64,000 nucleotides of DNA, from assembly GCA_016721115.1 (NCBI GenBank), contig JADKIW010000001.1, forward strand, positions 4,169,501 to 4,233,500, read 5' to 3'. The translations under genes and the position numbers were made by a program. Source of the stretch: Candidatus Defluviilinea proxima (lineage in GTDB: Bacteria; Chloroflexota; Anaerolineae; Anaerolineales; Villigracilaceae). A model generated the notes under the pieces. It worked only from the letters and a program-made list of their open reading frames with translations. It did not search any database and had not been told where the DNA came from. Shown here one piece after another: positions 43,777 through 55,000 of the stretch (position 1 is its first letter; every line of letters begins with the position of its first letter).

Positions 43777-43846
43777 TGTAAACAGGTATACATAGAAACA
43801 GGTACACAGATCTTGAAGGACTTGTGTACCTGTCTACTTGTTTACA
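43777..43846. repeat. Nested inverted repeat between gap and pgk
   Basis: The outer arms TGTAAACA (43777-43784) and TGTTTACA (43839-43846) enclose the inner arms CAGGTACACA (43799-43808) and TGTGTACCTG (43823-43832). Left-arm material occurs twice (AACAGGTATACA, then AACAGGTACACA). It can fold as a long hairpin in the gap-pgk mRNA. It could be a partial terminator or processing site, or a dispersed palindromic repeat. Confidence 0.5.
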
Positions 43847-43858
43847 AATTACCTTCTA

Positions 43859-44917
43859 CTACAGGCTCTTCGCCATCAACGCCGCGAGATCTGCGGTGCG
43901 GCAGGAATAACCCCATTCATTATCGTACCAAGTGACGACTTTGATGAAGTTGCTCTTGTCCTTGCCCAAAACAGAGGTGAAGGGCAGGTCAACAGAGGAG
44001 CTATAGGAACTGCCTTTGAAGTCCATGCTGACCAAGGGTTCGTCCACGGCTTCGAGGACACCCTTGAAGCGGGGTTGCTTGGCGGCATCACGGAACATCT
44101 GGCGCAGTTCTTCCGTGGTGGTCTCTTTTTCAACTTCAGCGGTGAAATCGACAACAGAGACGGTCGGGGTCGGGACGCGCAAGGAATATCCATCGAACTT
44201 GCCCTTGAGGTCAGGGATAACCAACGCAACAGCCTTGGCGGCGCCGGTAGTGGTCGGGATGATGTTCAAACCGGAAGCGCGAGCGCGGCGCAGGTCAGAA
44301 TGCGGCATATCGAGCACCTTCTGATCGTTGGTGTACGAGTGAATGGTGGTCATGAAAGCGCGCTTGATGGTGAGTTGGTCATGCACAACTTTAGCGGCAG
44401 GAGCCAAGCAGTTGGTGGTGCAGGAAGCGTTCGAAACTACATGATGCTTGGATGCATCGTATTTGTCTTCGTTGACGCCCAATACAACGGTCAGGTCTTC
44501 GCCTTCTGCAGGAGCAGAAATGATGACTTTCTTGGCGCCACCAGAGGTGATGTGATTCACAGCACCTTTGACAACTTTACCCTTCTTGTTCACGCCGTCT
44601 TCCTTGATGGTGAACAAACCGGTCGACTCAATGACAATATCGATGCCAAGTTCGCTCCACTTGATGGCGGCAGGATCGGTTTCCTTGAAAACTTTGACTC
44701 TCTTACCATCGATCAACAATGCATCTTCCAAAACTTCAACTGTGCCGTTAAAACGTCCGTAAGTTGAATCGTACTTGAGCAAATGACCCATGGTCTTCAT
44801 GTCGCCGATGTCGTTGAACGCAACGACTTCCAATTCATTTGGATACATATCGCGGATCGCCTTGAGAACCTGGCGGCCGATACGACCAAATCCGTTAATA
44901 CCTACTTTTACTGTCAT
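43859..44917 (-). CDS. gap: Glyceraldehyde-3-phosphate dehydrogenase, type I
   Basis: 352 residues, slightly longer than the usual 330-340. NAD motif VGINGFGRIGRQVLKAI, active-site Cys in SNASCTTNCLAP, catalytic His in TTIHSYTNDQ and the C-terminal WYDNEWGYSCR are all present. FNDIGD after beta 2 suggests NAD use. GGAGGAAG before the ATG is a strong ribosome site. It is the first gene of the minus-strand gap-pgk-tpiA cluster. Confidence 0.98.
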   Translation of the reverse strand: MTVKVGINGFGRIGRQVLKAIRDMYPNELEVVAFNDIGDMKTMGHLLKYDSTYGRFNGTVEVLEDALLIDGKRVKVFKETDPAAIKWSELGIDIVIESTGLFTIKEDGVNKKGKVVKGAVNHITSGGAKKVIISAPAEGEDLTVVLGVNEDKYDASKHHVVSNASCTTNCLAPAAKVVHDQLTIKRAFMTTIHSYTNDQKVLDMPHSDLRRARASGLNIIPTTTGAAKAVALVIPDLKGKFDGYSLRVPTPTVSVVDFTAEVEKETTTEELRQMFRDAAKQPRFKGVLEAVDEPLVSMDFKGSSYSSSVDLPFTSVLGKDKSNFIKVVTWYDNEWGYSCRTADLAALMAKSL

Positions 44918-45052
44918 TTCTTCCTCCGAAGTAATTATGATGATGTACGCACAATAGGGTAACCCCTATGGCTTTTCATATTGGATGTGTACATTTTACA
45001 CGAACTATTTTATCACACGCGCGACTAAGAATAAATAATGACAAATGTAACA

Positions 45053-46375
45053 TTATTCCAAAGGCCCGGTATACTCATCCAGGATCTGGGACAGGGTTTC
45101 AGCCAGCTTTTTTGAGTCATGTCGCCAGGGATGCCCCTCATCCACAAGGTCGGCACAGCGGACGCGCGAATCAGACAAGGTCTTTTCATCAACCCGCACC
45201 CACTGCGAATCGTCATTCAACTGGCCACCGTAGTTGTCATTGCACAACACCACGTCAAACAGACGGTCGCCCACATGCTCCTCAAGGGCACGCACATGGT
45301 CATAACACGAAACCAGCAGGTCCGTTTCACCCGTCTGTGTGGCGATGTTGCTTACATATACTTTGACGGCACGACTGGCCTGAATTGCACCAAATAGGTC
45401 ATGCACCAATAGGTTTGGGAGAAGGCTGGTATACAAACTTCCCGGCCCCACTACGATCATATCAGCGCGTAATAATGCTTTGATGACTGGCGGATAGGCC
45501 GGTGCGTCGTTCGGCTCCAGCCAAACACGGCTAACCCTGCCTGCCATTTTAGGGATTCGGCTCTCTCCCTCCACCCGAACCTGATTCGGCGAATGAGGCA
45601 GTTGCATATCTGCGACCAGCTTCACATTATGCAAAGTGGACGGTAGTACCCGCCCGCTGACGGACAATACCTTACCTGATTCAGCCACCGCACTTTCGAA
45701 ACTGCCAGTAATTTCAGCCAAAGCCGTGATGAACAAATTCCCAAAAGAGTGTCCATCTAAATTCCCTGCGCCGCTAAAACGGTATTGAAAAAGTTGCGTA
45801 AGCATCTGCTCGTCGTTTGATAGGGCCGCCAGACAATTGCGAATATCCCCCGGCGGTAGGATGCCAAAGCTTTCGCGCAAAAGGCCAGACGACCCGCCAT
45901 CATCTGCTACAGTGACGACCGCTGTCAGGTTTCGAGAATACAGCTTCAATCCACGAAGAAGCGTGGCGAGGCCATGTCCACCGCCGATGGTTACGATGTG
46001 CGGTCCACGTTGGCGGAGACGGTAATTGGTGAGTTCATCCACAACCGCATGACCCGGGCGGACGTAAGGGCGCAACAGTGATGCATTACTTTTCCAGATC
46101 CCGTAGGCGACCAGCCAGACGCCCAACCCACCGAATATCAAAACGCGTAGAAAACGCGGCAAAAAACGGAGCGACGCCACCGAAAGAAAGGTCAAAAGCG
46201 AAGGGTTGGTCGAATCGGTTCGGTATAGTTCAAGAAGAAACATCGCCAGCCCCACCCCTAACATAGTGACGCCAGCCAAGGTCACAAAATACCAACGCTT
46301 GACGCCCAACCCCGGCGCAAACCAACGCCCGATCTCTCTCAGGTTTCTTAGAAAGTTATCTTGTTTTGAATTCAT
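45053..46375 (-). CDS. YvcK/CofD-like protein with N-terminal membrane segments
   Basis: About 440 residues. Two hydrophobic segments near the N terminus (about 30-50 and 70-95) are followed by the YvcK domain: VTIGGGHGLATLLRGLK, VVTVADDGGSSGLLRESFG, PPGDIRNCLAALS and VGPGSLYTSLLPNLLV. In Bacillus YvcK binds UDP-GlcNAc and affects cell-wall precursor flow and growth on gluconeogenic carbon. Membrane-anchored forms are common in Chloroflexota-like genomes. The start is uncertain: 46402, 46381 or 46375; the last has GAGAG six bases upstream. Confidence 0.85.
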   Translation of the reverse strand: MNSKQDNFLRNLREIGRWFAPGLGVKRWYFVTLAGVTMLGVGLAMFLLELYRTDSTNPSLLTFLSVASLRFLPRFLRVLIFGGLGVWLVAYGIWKSNASLLRPYVRPGHAVVDELTNYRLRQRGPHIVTIGGGHGLATLLRGLKLYSRNLTAVVTVADDGGSSGLLRESFGILPPGDIRNCLAALSNDEQMLTQLFQYRFSGAGNLDGHSFGNLFITALAEITGSFESAVAESGKVLSVSGRVLPSTLHNVKLVADMQLPHSPNQVRVEGESRIPKMAGRVSRVWLEPNDAPAYPPVIKALLRADMIVVGPGSLYTSLLPNLLVHDLFGAIQASRAVKVYVSNIATQTGETDLLVSCYDHVRALEEHVGDRLFDVVLCNDNYGGQLNDDSQWVRVDEKTLSDSRVRCADLVDEGHPWRHDSKKLAETLSQILDEYTGPLE

Positions 46376-46484
46376 TTTCATCTCTCGCGAGGAGTTTAGC
46401 ACAAATCAAGAACAGATGGGAAACGGATAGCGCCCATCATCTGTTTATCTACTTCAAGCCCGCTTTCCCGTTATAATTGCGGGT

Positions 46485-47417
46485 ATGAGCCAAACTATAG
46501 CCATCGATATCGGCGGAACGCACATCCGCGTTGCCGCTTATGAGTCAGCCAGCACTACTCCCATTGCACAACACAAAACCAAGTCTCTGGCACATACGCC
46601 CGGAACATTTGACCGTCTTGTCAAAGCCATTGAAACCATCTGGCAAGAAGGCAAGGTGGATGCCATCGGCATTGCTTCGCCCGGCCCGCTTGACCCACAC
46701 ACCGGAGTTATCCACGATACGCCCAACATTCCCGAGTGGAAGAACTTCCCACTCGGCCCCAAACTTTCTGAGCACTTCGGCGTGCCGGTCCGCTTGGATA
46801 ACGATGCCAACATGGCCGGTCTGGCCGAATGGCAATTCGGAGCCGGGCGCGGGCATCACGACCTCGTATACCTCACGATCAGCACTGGCATCGGCGGTGG
46901 CGTCATCAGCAATAACCACCTTCTCCAAGGGTATCGCGGCATGGGCGCTGAACTCGGTCACATGCTGATAGACCCCAACGGTCCTCTTTGCGGGTGCGGC
47001 CATCGCGGACACATCGAAGCATTTTCCTCCGGTCCTGCCATCGCGCGCTACGTCAAAGAACAGATCAATGCGGGACGAAAAACATCGCTTCCAACGGACC
47101 CGAGCCTGTCTGCCGCGCAAATAGCCGATGCGGCACGAGAGGGCGATCCGCTTGCGATCGAAGGCTTTACACGCGCAGGGAAGTATCTGGGCATGGCCGT
47201 GGCGAATTTCCTCGCAGTCTTCGACCCGTCCATTTTGGTGTTCGGTGGCGGGGTATCACAAGTTGGCGATCTATTATTCAAGCCGTTCGAAGAAAGCCTG
47301 CGTGAGAATGTATTCCATCAGGAATACTTGAACGACCTCACGATCACACAAGCCGCATTGGGCGATGACGCCGGTCTGCTCGGCGCGCTCGCCTTGGCAC
47401 GAATGCAAAGTATCTAG
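46485..47417 (+). CDS. ROK family sugar kinase (glucokinase-like)
   Basis: 310 residues. ATP motif IAIDIGGTHIRVAA, catalytic Asp in RLDNDANMAG, second phosphate loop YLTISTGIGGGVI and the adenosine part LVFGGGVSQVGD are present. The ROK zinc motif reads CGCGHRGHIE (169-178), with His in place of the usual third Cys. It probably phosphorylates glucose or N-acetyl sugars. It is divergent from the yvcK-like gene, close to the glycolysis cluster. Confidence 0.9.
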   Translation: MSQTIAIDIGGTHIRVAAYESASTTPIAQHKTKSLAHTPGTFDRLVKAIETIWQEGKVDAIGIASPGPLDPHTGVIHDTPNIPEWKNFPLGPKLSEHFGVPVRLDNDANMAGLAEWQFGAGRGHHDLVYLTISTGIGGGVISNNHLLQGYRGMGAELGHMLIDPNGPLCGCGHRGHIEAFSSGPAIARYVKEQINAGRKTSLPTDPSLSAAQIADAAREGDPLAIEGFTRAGKYLGMAVANFLAVFDPSILVFGGGVSQVGDLLFKPFEESLRENVFHQEYLNDLTITQAALGDDAGLLGALALARMQSI

Positions 47418-47622
47418 TTATGTGCAAGGCAAGACTATACACACCTCCTCTGTGGATGGCGACGAAGTGGTGGACAGCCGACAGGGATGTATAAGGTCCG
47501 TTAAACAGAAACAGCTTTCGGCTGAGAAAGCCGCGTGGCATTTCGTCACGAAACGTTTATCAAGTTGGAGTTAGCAACCTAGCTTCTGTTTTACCGTTCC
47601 AACATCCAAAGAAGGAGTACAA

Positions 47623-48939
47623 ATGAATAAGTTAAATGTCCCAGGGCCCAAGTCTCTGGCTATGATCGAACGCGATAAGAAAGTGGTTTCATCGTCCTAT
47701 CCACGCGGATATCCATTCGTGATGGATCACGGCAAAGGCGTTGAAGTATGGGACCCAGATGGCAACCGTTTTATCGATATGATGGGCGGCATTGCTGTTG
47801 TTTCAACAGGCCACACCAACCCAAAAGTTGTAAAGGCTGTGCAAGAAACAGCTGAAAAATTTCTGCACATTTCATCCGATTTTTATCATGAGAGTTGGAT
47901 CCGCTTGAGCGAGAAGTTGGATGAGATCGCGCCGTTCAAAGAAAATGCAAAAACCTTTTTGACCAATTCGGGAACCGAAGCGGTTGAGACGGCGATCAAA
48001 CTCGCAAAATTCAAAACCAAACGACATAACTTCATTGGGTTCTCTGGCGCCTTTCATGGGCGCACAATGGGCTCGGTGGCATTCACAGCCAGTAAGCCAC
48101 ACTATCACCGCGGGTTTTATCCATTGATGCCAGGCGTGACGCATGTGCCATTCCCTGATCCGTATCGCCCGATATTGGAACGTAAAAAAGGTGAAGATTA
48201 TGGCGAGACCGTTGTCCGTTACATCGAAGAGGAAGTGTTCGCGCATAACGTACCCGGCGATGAGGTCGCAGGCATCTTGGTCGAGTCCATTCAAGGCGAA
48301 GGCGGATACCTCGTACCGCCGGACGGTTTCTTCCCTGCGCTTCGCAAACTCTGCGATAAATACGGTATCCTGTTGATCACAGATGAAGTGCAAAGCGGCA
48401 TGGGGCGCACCGGCAAATGGTGGGCCATCGAACATTGGGGCGTGGAACCCGACATCATCACATCAGCAAAAGGTATCGCTTCAGGGTTGCCATTGGGCGC
48501 ATGTATCGCGCGAGAATCCGTAATGGACTGGCCGAAAGGAGTCCACGGCAACACATATGGCGGAAATCCCATCTCATGCGCCGCTTCGCTGGCAACGATC
48601 GAGTTGATCGAAGAACAATACCTTGATAACGCAAAAGAGGTCGGTCAATATACGCTGGAAGCATTACAAGAAATCCAAGCACGCCACACATCCATCGGTG
48701 ATGTGCGTGGCAAAGGCTTGATGATAGGCATTGAATTTGTAAAAGATAGAAACACCAAAGAAGCCAACGAAGAACTCCGCAACAGGATCGAAGATATTGC
48801 CTTTGAACATGGGTTGTTACTGCTCGGTTGCGGTAAATCCGTGATCCGCCTTGCACCGCCGCTGTGCATCACAAAAGCAGAGATGGACGAAGCTTTGGAG
48901 ATCTTAGAGGGCGTAATCACGATGGCAGAAAAAGAATAA
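47623..48939 (+). CDS. Class III aminotransferase (4-aminobutyrate/acetylornithine type)
   Basis: 438 residues, PLP fold type I. The cofactor-binding Lys is in IITSAKGIASGLPLGA. LTNSGTEAVETAIKLAK, the phosphate-cup region GFSGAFHGRTMGS, and LLITDEVQSGMGRTGKWWAIE are standard. FIDMMGGIAVVSTGHTNPKV near the N terminus suits GABA or omega-amino acid transaminases better than ornithine ones. AAGGAG lies about seven bases before the ATG. The 205 bases upstream hold only small hairpins and no recognised riboswitch. Confidence 0.93.
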   Translation: MNKLNVPGPKSLAMIERDKKVVSSSYPRGYPFVMDHGKGVEVWDPDGNRFIDMMGGIAVVSTGHTNPKVVKAVQETAEKFLHISSDFYHESWIRLSEKLDEIAPFKENAKTFLTNSGTEAVETAIKLAKFKTKRHNFIGFSGAFHGRTMGSVAFTASKPHYHRGFYPLMPGVTHVPFPDPYRPILERKKGEDYGETVVRYIEEEVFAHNVPGDEVAGILVESIQGEGGYLVPPDGFFPALRKLCDKYGILLITDEVQSGMGRTGKWWAIEHWGVEPDIITSAKGIASGLPLGACIARESVMDWPKGVHGNTYGGNPISCAASLATIELIEEQYLDNAKEVGQYTLEALQEIQARHTSIGDVRGKGLMIGIEFVKDRNTKEANEELRNRIEDIAFEHGLLLLGCGKSVIRLAPPLCITKAEMDEALEILEGVITMAEKE

Positions 48940-48960
48940 GACATCGAAGTACTCAAACGA

Positions 48961-48998
48961 AAAGGCGGCGGTCATTTTGAAATGACCGCCGCCTTTTT
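48961..48998 (+). terminator. Strong intrinsic terminator
   Basis: AAAGGCGGCGGTCATTT (48961-48977) pairs perfectly with AAATGACCGCCGCCTTT (48980-48996), with a tiny loop and a T run. It serves the aminotransferase gene and, from the other side, the convergent surface-protein gene. Its core GGTCATTT/AAATGACC is the same as in the terminator at 14495-14533. Confidence 0.92.
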
Positions 48999-49015
48999 AC
49001 TTCAGGAAACAAATC

Positions 49016-52000
49016 TTATTTTATACGGCTCACATCCACAAGAAGCGCACGGACAACAATACGGTTCAGATATGTACCGCTCTTCTCATCATAATTGTCG
49101 CAGGTGACGAGCGTAAGATATGGCTTTTCCTCATGCGCAAGCACTGAAATGTCATTCGGCTTAACCGCTGTATTCGACACAACTTTATAGGTGTAACGAT
49201 ATCCGTTGTTGTAGACAAAGATATACTCACCGCTCTTCACAGATTTAAGTCTGGAAAATACTCCAGCCTTGCCATCCTTGTTGACTGAATGTGCGGTCAG
49301 AACGCTGTTCCCTTCCCAAGTGGGATATGCGGTTCCTTCCAACCATCCGGCCTGATCCTGCAACCAGGACACGTCCCAGTTCCCATCCTTCAGCGCAACA
49401 CCAGAGATTCCAGCCTTTACGTTGATCACAGGAATCTCGATCGTTAGACCGGTCGGGCTATATGCTTGTTGCGATGCACGATCTAATACCGTGACCTGGT
49501 TTGGCGCAAAGCCTGTGACAGGGATGAGGAAGGCGCCTGCAACAACAGGTGGTCGTGGGTTACTAGTAGTACCACCACCTCCCCCTCCACCGCCGCTACC
49601 CAAACGTGTCAGCGTGAACGTGTCACTATCATCATACACATTGATCAGGTCTTGTGGGTCAGCTGGATCGTAATATCTTTCTGTAGCAAATATATTGGCA
49701 GGATTAGAGAAGGATGTCGGTGTAGTTTGGTCACCGGGCATGCTTGACCATTCGACGTTAGCAATATTAGTCACACTTCCATTCGCAGGGATGGACGCAT
49801 TGCCAATCACACGGAAACGAACCTGGCCGTTGCCACCATTACGTGTAAAGACATCCCATCTGGCACGGATGGTCGGTTGTGCTGGATTGGAATTATCAAA
49901 TGTACATTCAACTGGGTCTTGTGCGCCGATTGTACAATCAATTGAACCGGCGATGTAGTCCAAGCCGGTTGGCAGAATATCTGTAACAACCACGTCAAAG
50001 GCATCCGTTGAGCTATTCGTCGTATGCGAGATGGTAAGGGTAAACGTGGCTTCTGAACCATTAGCAATGAAATTGACGTTCGCAGTTTTCTCGATTTGAA
50101 GGTCCGGTTCAACGATAGTCACATTGACCTGCGCCGGAGTAGTACTACCACCAGTCCAACTAAACGCAGCAGAATTGTTCAATGTCGTACCGTCTTCATT
50201 TGTGCCAACATTGAGAACAATGGCACGGTAAGTTACTGTCAGCGTCGCATCGGACTGTCCGTTATTTGACAATGTACCAAAATTGAATGTAACAATGCGA
50301 TCGACATCCACAGGCTGGCCCGTATTATCCGCTGTCGGGTTGGCACAGATTTGGGTGAAAGAACCAACCACATCGGTCGTCAGACCCGTAGAGTCGATAG
50401 AGTCACATCCTACAAAGGCAAGTCCACGCTCCATTGTGTCCACAAGTTGGAAGTTGGTAAAGCTGCCTCGAGGAACAACGACACTCACCTGATACGTGAC
50501 AATTTCACCAATGGCAACATTTGTTCCGGTGGTTGCATCCAAATTAGTGTCAGTAATGGTCTTGTTTGCACTACTTGCGTTCTGCTGTTGGAATACACCT
50601 GCATCCCAAGTCAGGTCATTCTCACCAGCAATCAGCGTCGTCGTAGCGGTTACGCCAGTTGTGGTATTGGCATCGCTATCTGCTGTATCGTCGCCGCCTT
50701 GATTCTGCGGGCTGAATAAATATCCTGTAGGGGCCACAAACTCCACGTAATAATCGCCAGGAATGAGATTACTGAACAGATATTGACCGCCGTTCGTCGT
50801 GGTTGTAGTTGCAATCACGGTTCCATCACTGGCATGGAGTCGGACAGTCACGCCATTGATACCAGCTTCGCCGCTATCTTGAATACCATCGGCATCGAGG
50901 TCGTTCCATACGAAGTTACCTAATGAAGCTAATGGTTGATGTACACCTGCATCCCAAGTCAGATCGTTCTCACCGGATGTCAATGTGGTTGTAGCAGTTA
51001 CACCTGTTGTGGTGTTTGCATCGCTGTCAGCCGCATCGTCTCCACCTTGATTCTGTGAGCTAAGCACATAGCCAGTCGGAGGGATAAATTCCACATAGTA
51101 ATCACCCGGGGTAAGGTTATCAAACAGATACAAGCCACCACCTGATGTTGTGGTTGTTGCAACAAGTGTCCCTGTGCTTGAATATAGGTTCACCGTCACG
51201 CCATCGATACCTGTCTCGCTACCATCTTGAATGCCATCGGCATCCAGATCGTTCCATACACGGTCGCCCAACGAGGCTGGTTGATATACACCCGCATCCC
51301 AAGTTAGGTCATTCTCGCCAGCAACTAAAGTGGTTGTTGCTGTAATACCGGTTGTGGTGTTGGCATCACTGTCTGTTGCATCATTTCCGCCTTGATCCTG
51401 CGGGCTAAGCACATAACCAGTCGGAGGGATAAACTCCACATAGTAGTCACCCGGAGTGAGATTATCGAATAGATATAAACCGCCACCTGATGTTGTGGTT
51501 GTTGCGACAAGTGCCCCTGTGCTTGAATATAGGTTAACCGTTACGCCATCAATACCAGTCTCGCTACCATCTTGAATGCCATCGGCATCCAGATCGTTCC
51601 AAACGCGGTCACCCAACGATGCTAGTGGTTGTTGGAATACACCGGCATCCCAAGTCAGGTCGTTCTCACCAGCAACCAAAGTAGTTGTCGCTGTAATACC
51701 GGTTGTAGTATTGGCGTCGCTATCTGCCGCATCATTACCACCTTGATCCTGCGGGCTAAGTACATAACCTGTCGGAGGGATAAACTCCACATAGTAGTCA
51801 CCGGGAGTGAGATTATCGAACAAATACAACCCACCACCTGATGTTGTAGTTGTTGCAACAAGTGTCCCTGTGCTTGAATATAGGTTCACCGTCACGCCAT
51901 CGATGCCAGTCTCGCTACCATCTTGAATGCCATCGGCATCCAGATCGTTCCAAACACGGTCACCCAACGAGGCTGGTTGATATACACCAGCATCCCAAGT

Positions 52001-55000
52001 TAGGTCATTCTCGCCAGCAACTAAAGTGGTTGTTGCTGTAATACCGGTTGTGGTGTTGGCATCACTGTCTGTTGCATCATTTCCGCCTTGATCCTGCGGG
52101 CTAAGCACATAACCAGTCGGAGGGATAAACTCAACATAGTAGTCACCCGGAGTGAGATTATCGAATAGATATAAACCGCCACCTGATGTTGTGGTCGTTG
52201 CGATCAGTGTCCCGGTGCTCGAATATAGGTTTACTGTCACACCATCAATACCAGTCTCGCTACCATCTTGAATACCATCGGCATTCAGATCATTCCAGAC
52301 AAGATCGCCCAACGAGGCAGTAGCTGCAGACAACACAACTAATGTATCAGTAGCAGGTGAGTTATTGGTTGCTCCTTCACTAGTGCTCAAGCTTCCTGTA
52401 GGAATAATGTTTTGATAAGAGCCGGGTACATTGCTTGTTACAGCCACAACAATCGTACAAGAAGAGCTGGCGTCTACAGATCCGCCTGTAAGTTGGATAT
52501 TCTGGCTACCTGTTACAGCAGTTAATGTTCCGCCACAATTATTTACAGGTGCCGGAGCTGATGCCCCGGCAATCATTAGGCCTGTTGGCAATAATCCAGG
52601 AAGAGTATCGCTCAATCCCATACCAGTGAGAGGAATGTTCCCTGTGTTTGTAATAGTAATCGTCAAAAGCGAATACTCGCCCGTATTGATCGGGTTGGGA
52701 GAAAATGACTTACTAACGCTTGCACCAGGCAAGTTGGTAAGGGAAGCCTCAGCGGGCTGTGGATTCCTTGCGCCATTGGTGGTTGTCACAGCATTTGCGA
52801 GAATCGTGTTTGTGAGATTGCCATTCACCGTCATGGTGATACTAAGGGTCAGAGTACAACTTTCAAATGGCGCCAGACTGCCGCCGCTGAAGCTAAAAAA
52901 TCCATCGTCAGGTGTGGCAGAAATTGCACCACCGCATGTCCCTACAGAGGGATTAACAGGGTTAGCAACGATCATTCCTGCTGGCATGTTATCGGTAAAT
53001 GCGATTCCAACCAGGTCTGCATTGTTTGGGTTGACAAGTTGAACACTCATCGTTGAAGCAGAACCGCCGAATACAGTCAAGGGATTGAAGCCTTTCACCA
53101 CACCAATGGAAAGATCGGTGATCGTAAAAGGCGCCACAGCATCAGCGACTGGATTGATTACTGTACTAGTCCCTTGAATTGTTCCACTAACATTTACAAC
53201 CGGGATGGTATTGAAACCAGAACCGGCCCCTCTACCCTGCACATTAACCGTGATCGTACATAACCCGGGGATCGCTCCAACTTGCGCTGGAATTGTCCCG
53301 CCCGCCATACTAATCGATTGAGCACCCGGCACCGCCGTGATAACTCCGCTTCCACATGTAGTTGTCGCGTTTGGCACAGGTGCAACCACTACACCGTTTA
53401 CAGCATCCCCAGGGAATGTATCAAGCAATGAAACATTGATCAGTGGGCTACTATTTGTATTCGTCAAAGAAATAGTCAATAAAGAAATACCATTAGGCCC
53501 TACCACATCGGGCGTAAACTCTTTAGTGACAGAAAAATCACTCGTTGCTTGAACAGTCAGATCTGTGGTAATCGGCCCTGGAAGGGTTTGTCCCTCATTA
53601 TTACTTACATTGGCAGGGTTAATAGTATTTGTATAAACGCCCGCTACTGTGCTTGTTACATACACGTTAATCTGGCAGGTTGCCCCGGCAAGAATGGCCC
53701 CATTAGTTAAAGAGACGCTGGAAGAACCAGTAACAGCCGTAAGCACAGCAGATGGGCCGCAACTTGCAGAAAGAGAAGATGGGCTTGAATTACTGATCGT
53801 CACATTTGCAGGAAGATTATCGACAATAGAGAAGTTCGTCAGGTTTGAATCTGCAGGTGCTGTAACAGTAATAGTTAACAGCGAATTTTCACCAGGTTGA
53901 ATCGTATCAGGGGTAAAAGTTTTCTGAGCGCCAACGCCAGCACCCGTTGAGTAAATGGTAACCGGTGCGGTCGCCGGAAGTATATTTGTAATCCCTTGGG
54001 TTGTTGTCATTGCACCTGCAGGAATCGTATTTAAGAAAGATTCCGCTGTTGCGTTTGCAGGCGCTGTGACTTGAACGGTGATAGTACATGTACCCGGAGT
54101 AGTTGTCGTCCCAGCTGGGACTGTTCCTCCAGTCAAAGTGACTGTGCGCGGCAAGGTGGTGGATGCTGTCCCACCACAGGTTGTATTAGCAGAACCAGGC
54201 ACAACTGTTAGGACAGTTCCCGGTAATACATCGGACAGATTTACACCAGTAAGAGGCGTGGATGTCGGATTTTGAACTGTAATCGTCAGAGTAGTCGTAC
54301 TACCCGCCTCAAAATTTTCAGGAGAAAAGGATTTCGCCAACCCAACTCCCTGAATATTAAGCGGAGCCAATGCCGGTCCCTGGTTCGTCACACCTTGATC
54401 TGTTTGAACCGCACCTACAGGAATGGCATTGACATATGCCCCAGGCGTTGTTGATGTCACATTCACGGTGATCAAACATACAGAACCTGGAGCAACAACA
54501 GCATTATTCAACGTAAACGAACCAGAGCCGCTAATCGCTGTCAATGTAGCGGAAGCTCCGCAACTATTAGTCGTTGCTGAAACAGGGTTCGCCAAAACAA
54601 CGTTTGCAGGAAGGTTATCTGTAACCGTTGTTTGCGTCAAAGCAACATTAGGGTCTGCATTATAGATTGCAAGAGTTAACTGGCTGGTTTCCCCTACCCA
54701 CATAGTATTTGGTGTAAACAATTTTTGAATTAATGGAGATTGAACTGTTCCCACACGCAACGTAGCGCTGGCGGGAGTAGTATTCGTTATGGTCCCGTCT
54801 CCACCTGTACCGCTCAATCCATTTGCGGGAATCGTATTGATCAAGTTGCCGGGCGTCGTTGATGTTACATCAATAGAAACCGTACAGGAACCGGGTGTTG
54901 AACCAACTTGGGCAGGTACACTCCCGCCACTTAGTGATAGCGATGTTCCGTTTGCAGGTGCAATGACTGTTCCATTGCAGGTATTGGTTAAATTAACCGG

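Noticed and set aside
47418..47622. Possible riboswitch or T-box before the aminotransferase gene
   Set aside because: GCTTTCGGCTGAGAAAGC and a CGTG/CACG pair form small hairpins, but no T-box, glycine, guanidine or other known core is recognisable.
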